Below, in pieces: positions 10,470-21,456 of a stretch of DNA of 64,000 bases (position 1 is its first letter; each line of letters opens with the position of its first letter). A program made the position numbers and the translations under genes. This DNA is from Beta vulgaris subsp. vulgaris. Lineage: Eukaryota; Streptophyta; Magnoliopsida; Caryophyllales; Amaranthaceae. Under the pieces are notes generated by a model, which was not told the origin of the DNA, searched no databases, and saw only the letters and a program-made list of their open reading frames with translations. The stretch is taken from contig NC_079206.1 of NCBI RefSeq assembly GCF_026745355.1, positions 12,244,779 to 12,308,778 on the forward strand. The letters run 5' to 3'.

Positions 10470-13400
10470 TTAGAGTGTAACAGCAACTTCATAAGTAGTT
10501 CCTGAGTTCCAAAAAGCAGTTATCATAGTGGGTGATTCGACCCATGTAGCATCATTAACGTTGCCAGTGGCACTAAGTAGGAACCTTACACGAAGGTCAG
10601 CCCTTGGTGGATTTTCCATGTCCCAAACTGCTCCATAAGGCTTTCTCATGCCCCTCCATGCTTTGCAGTCTTCCTGTATTTTTTTTAAAATTGTTATAAG
10701 GAGCCCAACACTTTGAACCCAGCAAACAATTTTCTTGTGGAAATGTGTTATAGGTCACTTACATAGTTTACATTAAGGCTCCGTTTGGTAAGGCGTAAAA
10801 TATTTTCCCGGAAAACTATTTTCCTCTATTTTTAGTTTTACATTATTTGGTTGGCAAAAGAGTGTAAAACCATTTTCCTTTGGGGTAAAATTACTCTCCC
10901 AATGATGGAAAACCATTTTCCTTTCAAAATGAAGGGAAAACTATTTTCCTTATCTCCCTTGTATACTCCTCTCATTACCTCCTTACTTTCCCTTTCATTT
11001 TCCTTTCATTTCCTCATTTTTCTTACATGTAACCAAACAACGGAAAACTAATTTTGGAATTGTGCTTTCCATTGTAAATTGTTTTCCATGAAAATCATTT
11101 TACACTGAAAATATTTTACGCCCTACCAAACGGAGCCTAAGTCGTTATCTTGTTTAGTCATTGTTAAATTATACTTCTACTGTATTACATGAAAGTATCA
11201 TATAATAGGAAGAGGATAATATTTCATGGTTTTATTGATATCTTGCGGTTGTGTATAACGTGTTTTTTTTTTTTTTTTTTTTTTTTTTGATTCATATGAG
11301 CCACGAAGGCGGTACAAAGTACAAAGAAGGGGAGGGGGGATTCGAACCTGTGACCTATCGTTCACAGCACCTCAATCTTAACCACTAGGCCAAGACATCC
11401 TTGGTTTGTGTATAACGTGTTGATTTATCGTAAGTCATGACCATAAAAAATGTCATGTCTAGGATTCCATATTCATACGGTCATACTAACTCTTATTTAT
11501 TGTTTTTAATAAGGTAAGGAGAAACCTTAACAAGTTAAGTGGAATACTAACTCTTATTGTCGAATATATGAAAGTTGAAACTCTGAAACTCATGGATCAC
11601 CATTATTAACAACTTCTACTCTCATAACCTACTTTATATTTGTTGAAGTGGCTCTTTAAATATTATGTTTTTTCGATTGACAGTGATATAGACGAAATAC
11701 AGTTACATGCTTCCAGTATTATCCTTAACAAAAATTTATCATCCGAACTACTTGACAACTTCTCTAAGTAAATATATAAATTCGAAAGTCAAAAACTAAT
11801 GAACGTCTGGCCCCCAGGCATTAGTTAAGATAGCTAAATTGAAAATTTAAATTAAAATAAATATTATTACACCAATTAATGCGTGATATTGGCATGCATT
11901 TTAAAGTTAATACCATTTGAGTAAATATATTGGATGTTATATAACGTCCGACGGTTTTCAAAATTTTGTAAATATGGGTTGAAAAGTGTGGGAATATATA
12001 GTACAAACCTGCCAAATTTGAGCACCAACAACATCATAGACACCAGGAGGATAGATGATAGTAATAGCAAAGTAGTGAGGGTAGTTGGTGCGCTCATGTA
12101 CACTAAATATGAGGTTGGAGTCACGAAAGGTGCAAGGGACTCTACGATATTGGATATCAACAACGCCGTATGACAGGAGGTAGGCTTCAAAACCAGGTCG
12201 AGCCATCTTAGTATAGGCCTTGGCTGGAAATAGGAAATCAGTCCAATCACCAACCCCAAAATCTGTTGCTACTACTATCACCCCTTCTTTTGTACATTCT
12301 CCTGTGGTGCACCATACCTAATTTCCATCCAAAAATAATCAAGATTAATATTGAATCAAGGGAAGTTTGATTTTTATTTTACTTTAATTAATATCATGTT
12401 AGAATGGAGCCGGATTTGTTTTTTAAAATATAGCTCTTAGGACTGCATATAACTCTATTACTCACTTTATTTTGATACATGTATAACGAAACTTCACTTT
12501 TGCTTGTTTCCAAATAAACCATGTTAATAAAGTTAAACATAATTGAAAAGAATATACTTCCTCCGTTCCACAATAAGTGAAACACTTCTCTTTTTTATAT
12601 GAGAGCTTTTTTTAGAGAAGTGTTTTACTTATTATGAAACGGAGGAAGCGAAGTATAGAATTAACAATGAACAATAATTACTACTTCATATATTATTTAC
12701 TTTCAGTTAGAGATAGAATAAGTATTATTTAGTACCTGATAGCAACCACCACATCCAGTTCCATTCCTGTATGGCCTGTGGACTCCAGCTACATATCCAT
12801 CATTCACAGTTCTCCCATATTCCCCATATCCACATGCTCCAGCTGAATTACAGTCCAAAAGATTAAGACAAATAATTATGTCATTAGGCACTCACTTAAC
12901 TATACTAAACTACTATCAGATAAAATAATGTATCAGCTATACTTTTGAAGGGTTACATTTGTAATAACAACCATATAAATAAAGATTGAATCACACTACA
13001 TTTTTCTTCGTTCAACAAACACATACACATATTGTAGATCATTAAGTATTTGACATGATGTTTAAGCAAGATATGTATAGCTTTATCAGGTAACTAGCGT
13101 AAGCTTATAGGAGATCATTCAATTAGCTTACTAATTTTTCTCCTATAAGGCCATAACACAAATAAGTAACATAATAAATATAACGTGCGTGGTTGCTTTT
13201 TCATTATACATAGTTAAGGAAAAGTACTTGAAATTGATTGTACATCCATAAAATTATTTTCTCAAAAAGTACACCAAAGTGCTAACAATAACATCCTTGA
13301 TTTTTTTTTTTTTTTTTCGTAAAAAGTAAAAAGTAAAAAGTTTAGCTGTCTAAAATTAGGAAACATAAATACTAACTTTGTCTTTAAGATACATCATTTG

Positions 13401-13718
13401 ATTATTTTAATTTAATCTACTAATAAAAAAAACAAATGTTGCATCTAAAAAAACAAAACTAATATGTTATACTTGCTTTGTACTATATTTTTTTAAAAAA
13501 ATAAAATATTTTTAGAACTATAATAATATTCGACAAATAAAACACTTTATTTTTAACATTATATAAAGAAAAGTAGACGTACTTGGATTTCCTAAGCAAT
13601 CAGGGCTACCATAATAGGTGGCTCTAGAGCAAATATAGTCTTGACCATAGCCAAGTACAACCAATAGTATCATTATCAATAGAAGCATACTATTTTTGTG
13701 ATCAAGTGACAACTCCAT
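10470..13718 (-). CDS. EXLB1: Expansin-like B protein, complete (4 exons, 251 aa)
   Basis: Exons on the minus strand: 13718-13583, 12842-12736, 12317-12009 and 10673-10470. They total 756 nt, with every border GT/AG and the phases closing. Residues 1-25 form a signal peptide with a hydrophobic core (MLLLIMILLVVLGYG). The barrel domain then starts ATYYGSPDCLGNP and continues GACGYGEYGRTVNDG and CGGCYQVWC. The C-terminal beta-sandwich (CBM63-like) begins near IQYRRVPC and ends with the TYEVAVTL-stop. The HFD catalytic-type motif of alpha and beta expansins is replaced by TDFLF, as is usual for expansin-like proteins, so no hydrolytic role is implied. It is secreted to the cell wall. A TATA box lies about 110 nt upstream. 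Intron 3 holds a Tourist MITE and a SINE. A truncated paralogue lies in convergent orientation at 3199-4740. The family call is firm; the number 1 in the symbol is by similarity. Confidence 0.9.
10777..11137. mobile_element. Tourist-like (PIF/Harbinger) MITE in expansin intron 3
   Basis: The terminal repeats are GGCTCCGTTTGGTAAGGCGT and the inverse of CGCCCTACCAAACGGAGCC. TAA is duplicated at 10774-10776 and 11138-11140. The element is 361 bp and contains repeated GGAAAACCATTTTCC words. Confidence 0.88.
11265..11405 (-). mobile_element. tRNA-derived SINE with perfect 16-bp target duplication
   Basis: On the minus strand the element carries an A-box-like TGGCCTAGTGGTTAAG and a B box GGTTCGAATCC. 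It ends in a long A tract, seen as T on the plus strand from 11263. The flanks TTGTGTATAACGTGTT at 11249-11264 and 11406-11421 are identical, which marks L1-type retroposition. Confidence 0.9.
12557..12653. mobile_element. Stowaway-like hairpin MITE in expansin intron 2
   Basis: CTTCCTCCGTTCCACAATAA at the left folds onto TTATTATGAAACGGAGGAAG at the right, with an inner pair AAACACTTCTC / GAGAAGTGTTTT. TA flanks the ends. The whole element folds as one hairpin. Confidence 0.8.
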
Positions 13719-13828
13719 TTTTCTTTGAATTTTACTACAAGAGAAGCTAATTAGACTTAGAGAGGATCAATTAAAAAGAAGCTAAAGTGATAAATTGAGA
13801 TGGTGAGAAATGAAGATTCAAGCCTTGG

Positions 13829-13837
13829 ATATTTATA
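13829..13837 (-). promoter_or_regulatory. TATA box of the expansin-like gene
   Basis: The minus strand reads TATAAATAT about 110 nt upstream of the start codon at 13718, a sensible distance once a 5' UTR of about 80 nt is allowed. Confidence 0.6.
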
Positions 13838-14196
13838 GAAGCTAAGATAAGTTTTGAATAGTAACATATAAGAGTACTACCTTTAACCTCCACTATTAAG
13901 TAGTATGATAGGGACAGACAATTCAAGTCCTTAATTAAGAGCTCAGATTATGTACAGTTTACTTAACAATGAGCCAATTGCAATTAAAATAAGTCTTCAT
14001 TAAATTAAAATAGCTACTTTTATAGTGCATGCCCATGCCCATTAAAATTAAGGAAGATGTTGGTGAAATTCCCTACACTAAACAAGTATTAGAACACTTT
14101 CTTATAACTCTTAAGTGTTCAATTTTGTCACATCTGAGTTTGACACATGCTATAAAAGATCGATCATTATATTTCTATTATGACAATTCACTAATA

Positions 14197-14680
14197 GTGT
14201 TGTAGATGTGTAGTCAATTTATACCAACTTTGAGTTTTTGGTAAGCTGGCTTACTTTATATTCACTTGTTTTTCGGAAGATATTTAGGGTTTAACTTAAC
14301 AATGAGCTATTAGCTTATTTATTTGGTTGTTCAGATAAGTCATGTTTAAACAGGTCTAGTTAAGACTTTATACAAAGTAAGCAATTGCACAGGGTTCCAA
14401 ATTAAAATATAAAGGCCCAATTATTTTGTGTGTTGTAGATGTGTTGTCAATTATTTATACCAACTTTGAGTTTTTGGTAAGCTCGCTTACTTTATATTCA
14501 CTTGTTTTTAGGAAGATATTATTTAATAAGTTGAGATTAGGGTTTAACTTAGCAATGAGCTATTAGCTGACTTATTTGGTTGTTCAGATAAGTCGTGTTT
14601 AAGCAAGTCCAGTTAAGGCCCTATACAAAGTAAGCAATTGCACAGGGTTCCAAATTAAAATATAAAGGCCCAATTATTTT
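14197..14680. repeat. Direct tandem duplication, period about 233-250 bp
   Basis: Copy 1 starts at about 14197 and copy 2 at about 14431, each beginning GTGTTGTAGATGTG. Both end ATAAAGGCCCAATTATTTT. Copy 2 has an extra segment near 14520. No coding function is seen. Confidence 0.85.
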
Positions 14681-15162
14681 TGGTCTGTCCAAAGTAAAAA
14701 AAAAAAAAAAAAAATCCAGCTCCACGCCTCTCTCTTTCCCGCGTGCTATTTTCAAGCACCTTTAAGCAGCATTCTTATGAGTGGAGACAATTTACTCTGT
14801 TTTTTCCTTCTTCTACCTCCAACATTTTCATCCACTAATTGAAATATTTGTTTTCTCTGATATGGGTTTTTAGATTCTCTAACTACGATAACTATTTCTC
14901 TAATTCTCTTCTCCTTTTTATTATGCTATCAAATCTCGGGTCTTTTTTTTTTTTAACGAATAATGTGGTTAGGGTTATATTTGTGAACGTTTGTAGTTAG
15001 TAAAGTGGAAGAGTATAGACGACAAATTACAGCAAGAAGAAGAATTGAAAGAAAATTTTGAACAAGAATTACAAGTCGGAAAGAGTTATAGTAGTTTAGT
15101 AAAGCAAATCTCATGAAGTAATAATAGTGGAAGAGGCACAAGTTCGATAGATTAATATTATT
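14681..15162. other. Non-coding AT-rich flank of the copia insertion
   Basis: Holds an A tract (14697-14714) and no recognisable gene. The insertion site of the next element (TTATT) is at 15158-15162. Confidence 0.4.
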
Positions 15163-15380
15163 TGAAGAGATAACATATGTTATCTCAATGTAATTAGAGA
15201 GAGAAACTCTTAATCTTTATTTCATCAAAAACTGAAATGAAAATTTACAGCCTAAAGACTATTTATACAAAGAGTATTCAAGAAGTTAAGAAACTAATCC
15301 AAACTAACTTTCTAACAAACTCTAATAGAATTTGCCAACTCACCAAGGAGGTTAACTCCCGAGCTACAGCCCCCCCCCCC

Positions 15381-15692
15381 TCAAGCAGGACTTGGGGAAG
15401 AAAGAGGAGCAACAAGGCCTAGCTTGAAACTCAATAACTTATGATGAGCAGGACCAAGAGATTTAGTTAATAAATCAACCAATTGAATTTGTGAACTTAC
15501 ATGGTGAGTAGCTATAAAACCAAATTCTACATTCTCGCGAATATAGTGAACATCAATGTGCAAATGCTTTGTTCTTTTATGGAAACAAGGATTGGCAGCT
15601 ATGTGTTGGGCAGCCTTGTTATCACAAAAAAAAAAAAGTATTGGTATGTAGTGAAGATTCTTGTTGTATATTAAATCTATTTTGCCTCTCAA
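15381..15692 (-). pseudogene. Copia RNase H C-terminal remnant
   Basis: The frame reads CDNKAAQHIAANPCFHKRTK and later TKSLGP, the C-terminal RNase H / tether region of copia Pol. The segment before the CDN motif does not match the family, so the frame start is an artefact of the deletion. It ends just inside the polypurine tract. Confidence 0.85.
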
Positions 15693-15876
15693 CTTGTAAA
15701 AGCATGTAATATGCTCTATTCACATTAGGTAATAGATCCATGCTTAATATATTTGTTGTCACCGAATCATACCCTCTATCTAATCCAACAAGCAATTGAA
15801 TTAGCTTATGTTTCTGATCAGCAGCTAAAACTTTCTTTAAAAGTCCACAAGAACATTTCTCTAATGCACCACAATC

Positions 15877-16152
15877 TCAATCAGGAAATCCATCTAACAA
15901 TTGTATTTCATCCCAAACTCTTTTTAGTTTAGAATAGTATTGCACAATAGAATCAGAACCTTGTGAAATAGACGACAATTGCTTATGTAATTCAAACAAC
16001 TGAGGTGCAATAGATTGTCCATACCTCTCAATGATTTCTTCATACAACTGATTTGTAGATTGTTGAAGAATAAAACCTTCTACAATCACCTTATCCATGG
16101 AATTCAGTAACCATGACTGAATCATATAGTCATTCCTTAACCATTTCTGCAA
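15877..16152 (-). pseudogene. Copia gag remnant (UBN2-type capsid domain)
   Basis: The frame contains W-L-L-N-S-M, LYEEIIERYGQS and VQYYSKLKRVWDEI, typical of copia gag. The start and the zinc-knuckle part are missing and the end stops at D/FPD followed by a stop, so it cannot encode a working capsid. Confidence 0.82.
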
Positions 16153-16565
16153 TTCTTCAGAATTAGATGGAGGTCTAGGAGTTTTTCCATCAATGAATGT
16201 CAGCTTATTCTTAATTAGCTCCCAAAGCTAATCTAATTCCACGATTCCAGGTGAGAAAATTATCACCACTGAGCTTATGAGCGCCAAGGTGTTGATTAGG
16301 TTGATCTCCAGATCCTAGGAAATACTTATCTGTATATCCTAGCATAGTATTCTGAGGTTGAGAAACAGAATTTTGAGAAGATTAAAATCTGGAGGAAATC
16401 AACTTAGATTGTTGATTTGATCAAGAAGTTTGTAGATAATCAACTGAAAAGTTGATCTGAATCAAGAAATATACAATTTCAGTAAGAATTGTATTGATTT
16501 CTGCAGAAAATGATTGAATACAATCATAAAAATCAAAGAACTCGATCAATAATTTTGAGCGTGTG

Positions 16566-16577
16566 GCTCTGATACCA
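16566..16577 (-). other. Primer-binding site of the deleted copia element
   Basis: The minus strand reads TGGTATCAGAGC directly after the 5' LTR. It is complementary to the 3' end of initiator tRNA-Met, the usual copia primer. Confidence 0.85.
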
Positions 16578-16788
16578 TGAAGAGATAATAGATGTTATCT
16601 CAATGTAATTAGAGAGAGAAACTCTTAATCTTTATTTCATCAAAAACTGAAATGAAAATTTATAGCCTAAAGACTATTTATACAAAGAGTATTTAAAAAG
16701 CTAAGAAACTAATCCAAACTAACTTTCTAACAAACTCTAACAGAATTTACCAGCTCATCAAGGAGGTTAACTCCTGAGCTACATTATT

Positions 16789-18417
16789 CCTTCTCCTACT
16801 AGTTGAAGGTATTTTCTAAATTATGAAAATTTTGTTAAATTATGAAAAATTTGTTATTTAGTTGTTTTTTTGTTTTGATAATCTGGAATTTTGGTTAATT
16901 TTATTACTTTTTTATTATTTTTGACGGTGTGAATTGTTTAATTATCAAATTTAGATTTTTATTTATTAATTGGTTAATTTTTTATAGTGATTCATGCATA
17001 AAATTTGATTCCTCAATCATTCGTTTAAATTTTTTTTTTATGGGGTCTCATAATTTAGGTTAGCACAGGGCCCTTAAGTTGTACAAAACGATCCTGCATT
17101 TAAGATTAATTTGAGATACAATTAATGTGAAAAGGATGCTAGACTTTTTTTTAATTTTAATGTTCAAAGTTTAGGGTTTTAAATAAAAGATTTAGACCAC
17201 TAAAAACTAATAGCTCACCCTTTTATTAGTACTTCCTCTATAATATTTAATGCACATTAACAAGAATCTAGCAAAATTCTATATACTATATAATAGTTTA
17301 ATGCACAAAGATGTAGAATCTAAACTCTAAAGTACCACCATATTCAACTATTGTTTTTGTTGTAAACTAAAACCAATACAATTAGCTCCAGCTCTTTGCT
17401 AGGGCTACCATATTCATACCAATTCAAGTATTCTGTATTCAAGACTGGCCAACTTATCCTTTGCTAGGGTTACCATATTTATTTATTTTTAATTTTTTAA
17501 AAACATATCCTCTATTTCCCTTTCTTAGGCCTATAAAAGATTTTCAGATAGATTGCTAAATTTTAGAGAATTTTCAAAATGGTTCTGTGATGCCTAAGGA
17601 GGAAGAATGTTGGTGTGTAGAGACTACCAGAGGTATAGATGAGGGTGTGCAAGGAGCCCAACAGCACAGGGAGCCCGAAATAATAAAGGCTCTAAAATAT
17701 ATTATTTTGAAAATTTTACTTCATATTTGAAGAAATCACCCTTGTTTTCCACCCTTAATAAATTTGTCAATGATTTATCTTTAGATTTTCAACTTTTTCT
17801 ATCTTTAGAACTCTACCTTCCATCTTTATTTTTATATAAATTTAGGGGCCCAATTTTCATGTTAGAACCGGGGCCCCAAAATCTTCATGACGACCCTGGA
17901 GACTACTCTTAGTTTTAGTTCAGGTTGATAATTGAAAAAAAAAAAAGAGTATAGTGGGGAACATGCACAACTACACAATCCCTCCACTAATAATTTGCAT
18001 GTCGAAAGAAAGTTTACATCACTAACGATTTCCAAAACCATATAGTTGAAAGATAGATGATTGCTTCCACAATTGCCCTTATACGTAGTCGGATATTTAC
18101 AGCTAACTAACTAATTTAGTAAACAAGTTCCTTCCTTTTCGTTTGGGGTGTGTGGAGGGAAAATAAAAGAAAAGAAATTAAGAGACTTTCAGTTTATTTA
18201 TGTATTCAATCCTTAATAAAAGGTTTATAATTTAATATTATTTAATTTAGTTGGTAAAGGCTCGTAAAAATGATACATAAAACTTAGATAAATGATATTG
18301 GTTTGAAAAATGGAGCCTTAGACAAAAAATTGTAACCCTCGTGACTCAAAAATTACGTGCAAGTCAATTATATACATTTGAGTGTATCTAAAATATATAG
18401 GCCATGTTTGACAATAA
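16789..18417. other. Intergenic AT-rich region
   Basis: No gene is seen. Short blocks such as CACAGGGCCC (about 17066) and GGGGCCCC (about 17870) are shared with the repeats at 14.4-14.7 kb and look like debris of an old transposon family. Confidence 0.4.
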
Positions 18418-18460
18418 GTTGTTAGTTGTTAGTTGTTAGTTGTTAGTTGTTAGTTGTTAG
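18418..18460. repeat. Heptamer tandem array (GTTGTTA)6
   Basis: Six perfect copies of a 7-bp unit follow a GGCCATGTTTGACAATAA segment that resembles the end of a hAT-type MITE. No matching second end was found. Confidence 0.8.
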
Positions 18461-19315
18461 CTTATTTTATTACCTGATAAATGTTAGGTGATCGATCATT
18501 GTATTAGATGATTTCACTAGCAGATTGTATTAACGGTTTGTATAAAGTTGTTTGGTAAGTAAATGATAGTTAATTGCTACATTATTGTGTAAAATGACCA
18601 ATAAGAACATTTGCATAATATATTGTTATATCTTTTAGTATTTTATTATTGTAAGTTTTAACAGCTTAATGATATAAATGTAATTGGTCCACTCATTCCA
18701 AAACCTATAATGTCAAAAAGCTCCTCCCCCCCAACTTTTTCAAAAAGAACTTTTCCGGCTCAATAAGCTGATTGAAACCTCCTTTTACTAAAAACTCAAA
18801 TTAGAGGATTTCTACACGTTAAATTTGTGATAGACACCAATACGAAAATAACACGGTTTTACACATGTTAGCTTGTTACTTGGGAAAATAATATAGTGAA
18901 ATTACCTTTTCTATTCTTTTGCCGGACCCTGTCAGTAAAAACAAAGTTCAATTCGTAAAATATCCGAGATATATAGGAAGTCGTAAAATTAACACCTAGG
19001 AGCATGGGAGAGGAAGCCTTATGTAGTTATGTTTCCATATGATGTCCCCCAGAAAATAAAATTTCCTCCTCTCCAATATTGTTATCCAAGTATTGCATTA
19101 AGATAGAATTAAGACTAACATCCAAAAAGTGATCTTCCTTGAAGTTATTGACATTTTAAAACCAAAATGTCCCAAGATAAAGGATAATTTATTAATTTTG
19201 TACCCACAGAAAGCCACCGAACTGACCGAAGTAATACGAGATTTATATGGTCGATTATACCTTAAAACTTTCCTAATAATTCTTAAAAACATTATTAAAA
19301 TCCTCAAAAATAATA
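18461..19315. other. Intergenic, no gene seen
   Basis: AT-rich, with no recognisable coding or repeat structure apart from the array before it and the MITE after it. Confidence 0.4.
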
Positions 19316-19574
19316 CTTCCTCCGTTTCTAAATAAGTGCAACATTTGCATAGTGTTTACTATTCACAGTTTGAACTTTAATTACCTTTGGTGATTTACAT
19401 TTTAGAAAAAACATAGTCATGTGGGATCTTGTTAGATTCGTCTGAATGTGAATTTTTTTGATATCAACTTTTTATAATTTTTACTTATTGATAATTGAAT
19501 ATATTAATAGTTAAAATAATGCATTGGCAAACGTGAAAATAAGAAATGTTGCACTTATTTAGAAACAGAGGAAG
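19316..19574. mobile_element. Stowaway-type MITE, same family as 3577-3833
   Basis: The left end CTTCCTCCGTTTCTAAATAA and right end TTATTTAGAAACAGAGGAAG are inverse, with TA at 19314-19315 and 19575-19576. The interior shares TCATGTGGGATCTTGTTAGA and GCATTGGCAARCGTGAA with the copy at 3577-3833. Confidence 0.87.
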
Positions 19575-19889
19575 TATAAGTTGACCACAAAAGGTGCATC
19601 AAATGACTAAATGAGTGACTGGAAGGTCTTATCAGTCAAAATTGGTTAGGTAGAGATCAACCTTGGATAGCCATCTGGAAATGTAAATTGACCCTCCTTT
19701 TTAGGGAAAAAAAAATAAGTATATAAAAATTAATGAAAAAAGGCTAAATCCCAAACTGTTTAGGGGTTAACAAAACAGGATTCCCTTAAAAAAAAAAAAA
19801 AAAAAAAAAACAAAACAAAACAGGATGAAAAGACCATTATGTTCTTAGGTTTGGTTAGACTAGAATAGCCAAATATTTCTCCTATTTTG

Positions 19890-21070
19890 TACAACTGCAC
19901 ATATGTGATGAACATCCGATGCGGTAGCTATGCACATCTACCCCGTAGTGTTTGCACATTCAAGAATTTACAAATCCGATCTACAAATATAGTTTTTGGA
20001 TGTGCAAACATAGCTTTTGAGTATTCAAGCATATTTTTGGAGTGTAAACATGATTTTTATAGTCTTTGAATGTACAAATATGCAGTTTTGATGTAAACAT
20101 GATTTTTATAGTCTTTGAACGTTACATACAAATAAAAACAACATTCCTATAGTCTTTGGATGTGCAAATTTACCTTTTGAATATGCAAGTATATTTCTTG
20201 AATGTGCAACAATACTTGTTGGATATGCACGCATATTTTTTAGATGCACAAATATAGTCTTTGGACGAGCAAATATGTAATTTGGATGTGCAAACGTAGT
20301 CTTTAAATGTGCAAGTATATTTCTTGAATGTGCAAACATAATCTTTATGATGTGCAGATATAGTTTAGGATGTGCAAATATATGTTTCGGATAGAGATGG
20401 CCAATCTAACCCATCCAGCCCAGCGCGCCTCTTAGGCCGTGTGGGATGAGCCCACGAAAAGCCCAATCCAACCCAGTTCAAATTGTGAAATAAGTGGGTG
20501 GACCGTGGGCCAAATTTTTTGATCCCGACCCATGAAAGCCCGCTACTAAAAACGGTCCAACCCAGTCCATGAGCCGAACCAGCCCAGTCCAAGTAATTAT
20601 TCAGCCAAATTATGTATATTTTAATCAAATTGTATATATTTTAAAATTTCATATATTATAATTCAATTAAATTCAAAAATAATGAAATTATTCATTAGTT
20701 GCATATATTTTAATTAATTTTAAAGGTTTTAGGTAACAATAATAAATGATTAAATAATTTTGAAAAAAAAAATATTCTGATGCAGGTCCGCCAGCCCAGT
20801 AGGCTCATGAACCGTCAGATGCGCTTCCTGAACCGTGTAAACCGGTAACAGATCGTATGGGCCAAGATTTTTCAACCTGCGGACTAGCCCGCCCAAACCG
20901 TGAATTTCACAGTCTAATCCTAGGCCGCGAAATCTCAACCCTACCCACTCGGACCCGCGGACCAACCCACCCACCCCACACCAGGGGTCATCTCTAGTTT
21001 CAGATGTGGAGATATATTATTATTTGGATGTATAAACATATTATTTGAATGTGCAACAATTGATATGAAT
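19890..21070. repeat. Field of degenerate ATGTGCAAAYATA repeats
   Basis: Words of the type GGATGTGCAAACATAGTC recur every 25-35 bp with much variation (about 19960-20390 and again 21000-21055). The hAT element at 20392-20996 interrupts the field. It does not encode a believable protein in either direction. The spacing is too irregular for a satellite. It may be the subterminal region of an unrecognised element. Confidence 0.6.
20392..20996. mobile_element. Non-autonomous hAT element (605 bp)
   Basis: The terminal repeats are TAGAGATGGCC at the left and the inverse of TAGAGATGACC at the right. The 8-bp flanks are GTTTCGGA (20384-20391) and GTTTCAGA (20997-21004), identical but for one transition. 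The interior is rich in GGCCCA/CCAGCCCA words and has no gene. Confidence 0.82.
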
Positions 21071-21456
21071 ATTACATGAAAATCAACAATAGTAAAAGAA
21101 GAAAGAAAAGAAGTTATTATTGCTTCTTTTTATTTTTTGACGTGGAAGTTATTATCTGCTTGGCACCGAACAACTCGCTAAATAGTCGGACTCAAATTAA
21201 TTAGGATGAAATCAGCCTTTCAGTTTCACGCTCTCAACTGTGCAATGAGAACATCCTTACGCTGTTACGCATCATAATCCAACTCCATTCCCCACCACAC
21301 AGCAATTTCATATCCTATCGACTATGAGTGTACGATTACTAGTTTACTACTACTATGCAGTCTAGTATTTTTTTATATAAATTCTATGAAAGAAACTTCG
21401 CCAATGAATATTCTTCAAGAAATAGATGTAATTGTATCCTTTAAAGACTTTATTAA

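Larger units (their letters stand above)
15163..16783 (-). mobile_element. Ty1/copia retrotransposon, internally deleted (1.6 kb)
   Basis: Two 206-bp LTRs lie at 15163-15368 and 16578-16783. Both start TGAAGAGATAA or TGAAGAGATAAT and end GAGCTACA. They differ at about 11 positions by eye, mostly transitions. The flanks carry a perfect 5-bp duplication, TTATT (15158-15162 and 16784-16788). On the minus strand the primer-binding site TGGTATCAGAGCC lies next to the 5' LTR, and a G-run polypurine tract (15369-15380 region) precedes the 3' LTR. Between them only a gag piece and the RNase H tail remain; protease, integrase and reverse transcriptase are gone. Confidence 0.93.

Noticed and set aside
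18405..18800. hAT MITE starting GGCCATGTTTGACAATAA
   Set aside because: No matching right terminus or 8-bp duplication was found. Only the heptamer array is reported.
19765..19830. Retroposed insertion flanked by ACAAAACAGGAT words
   Set aside because: Only an A tract of about 24 bases lies between the words. Slippage or chance is as likely as insertion.
20106..20974. Open frames on the minus strand with repeated His/Ala/Gly/Trp patterns
   Set aside because: They translate the degenerate ATGTGCAAA repeats and the GGCCCA-rich hAT interior. No domain, start context or codon pattern supports a gene.
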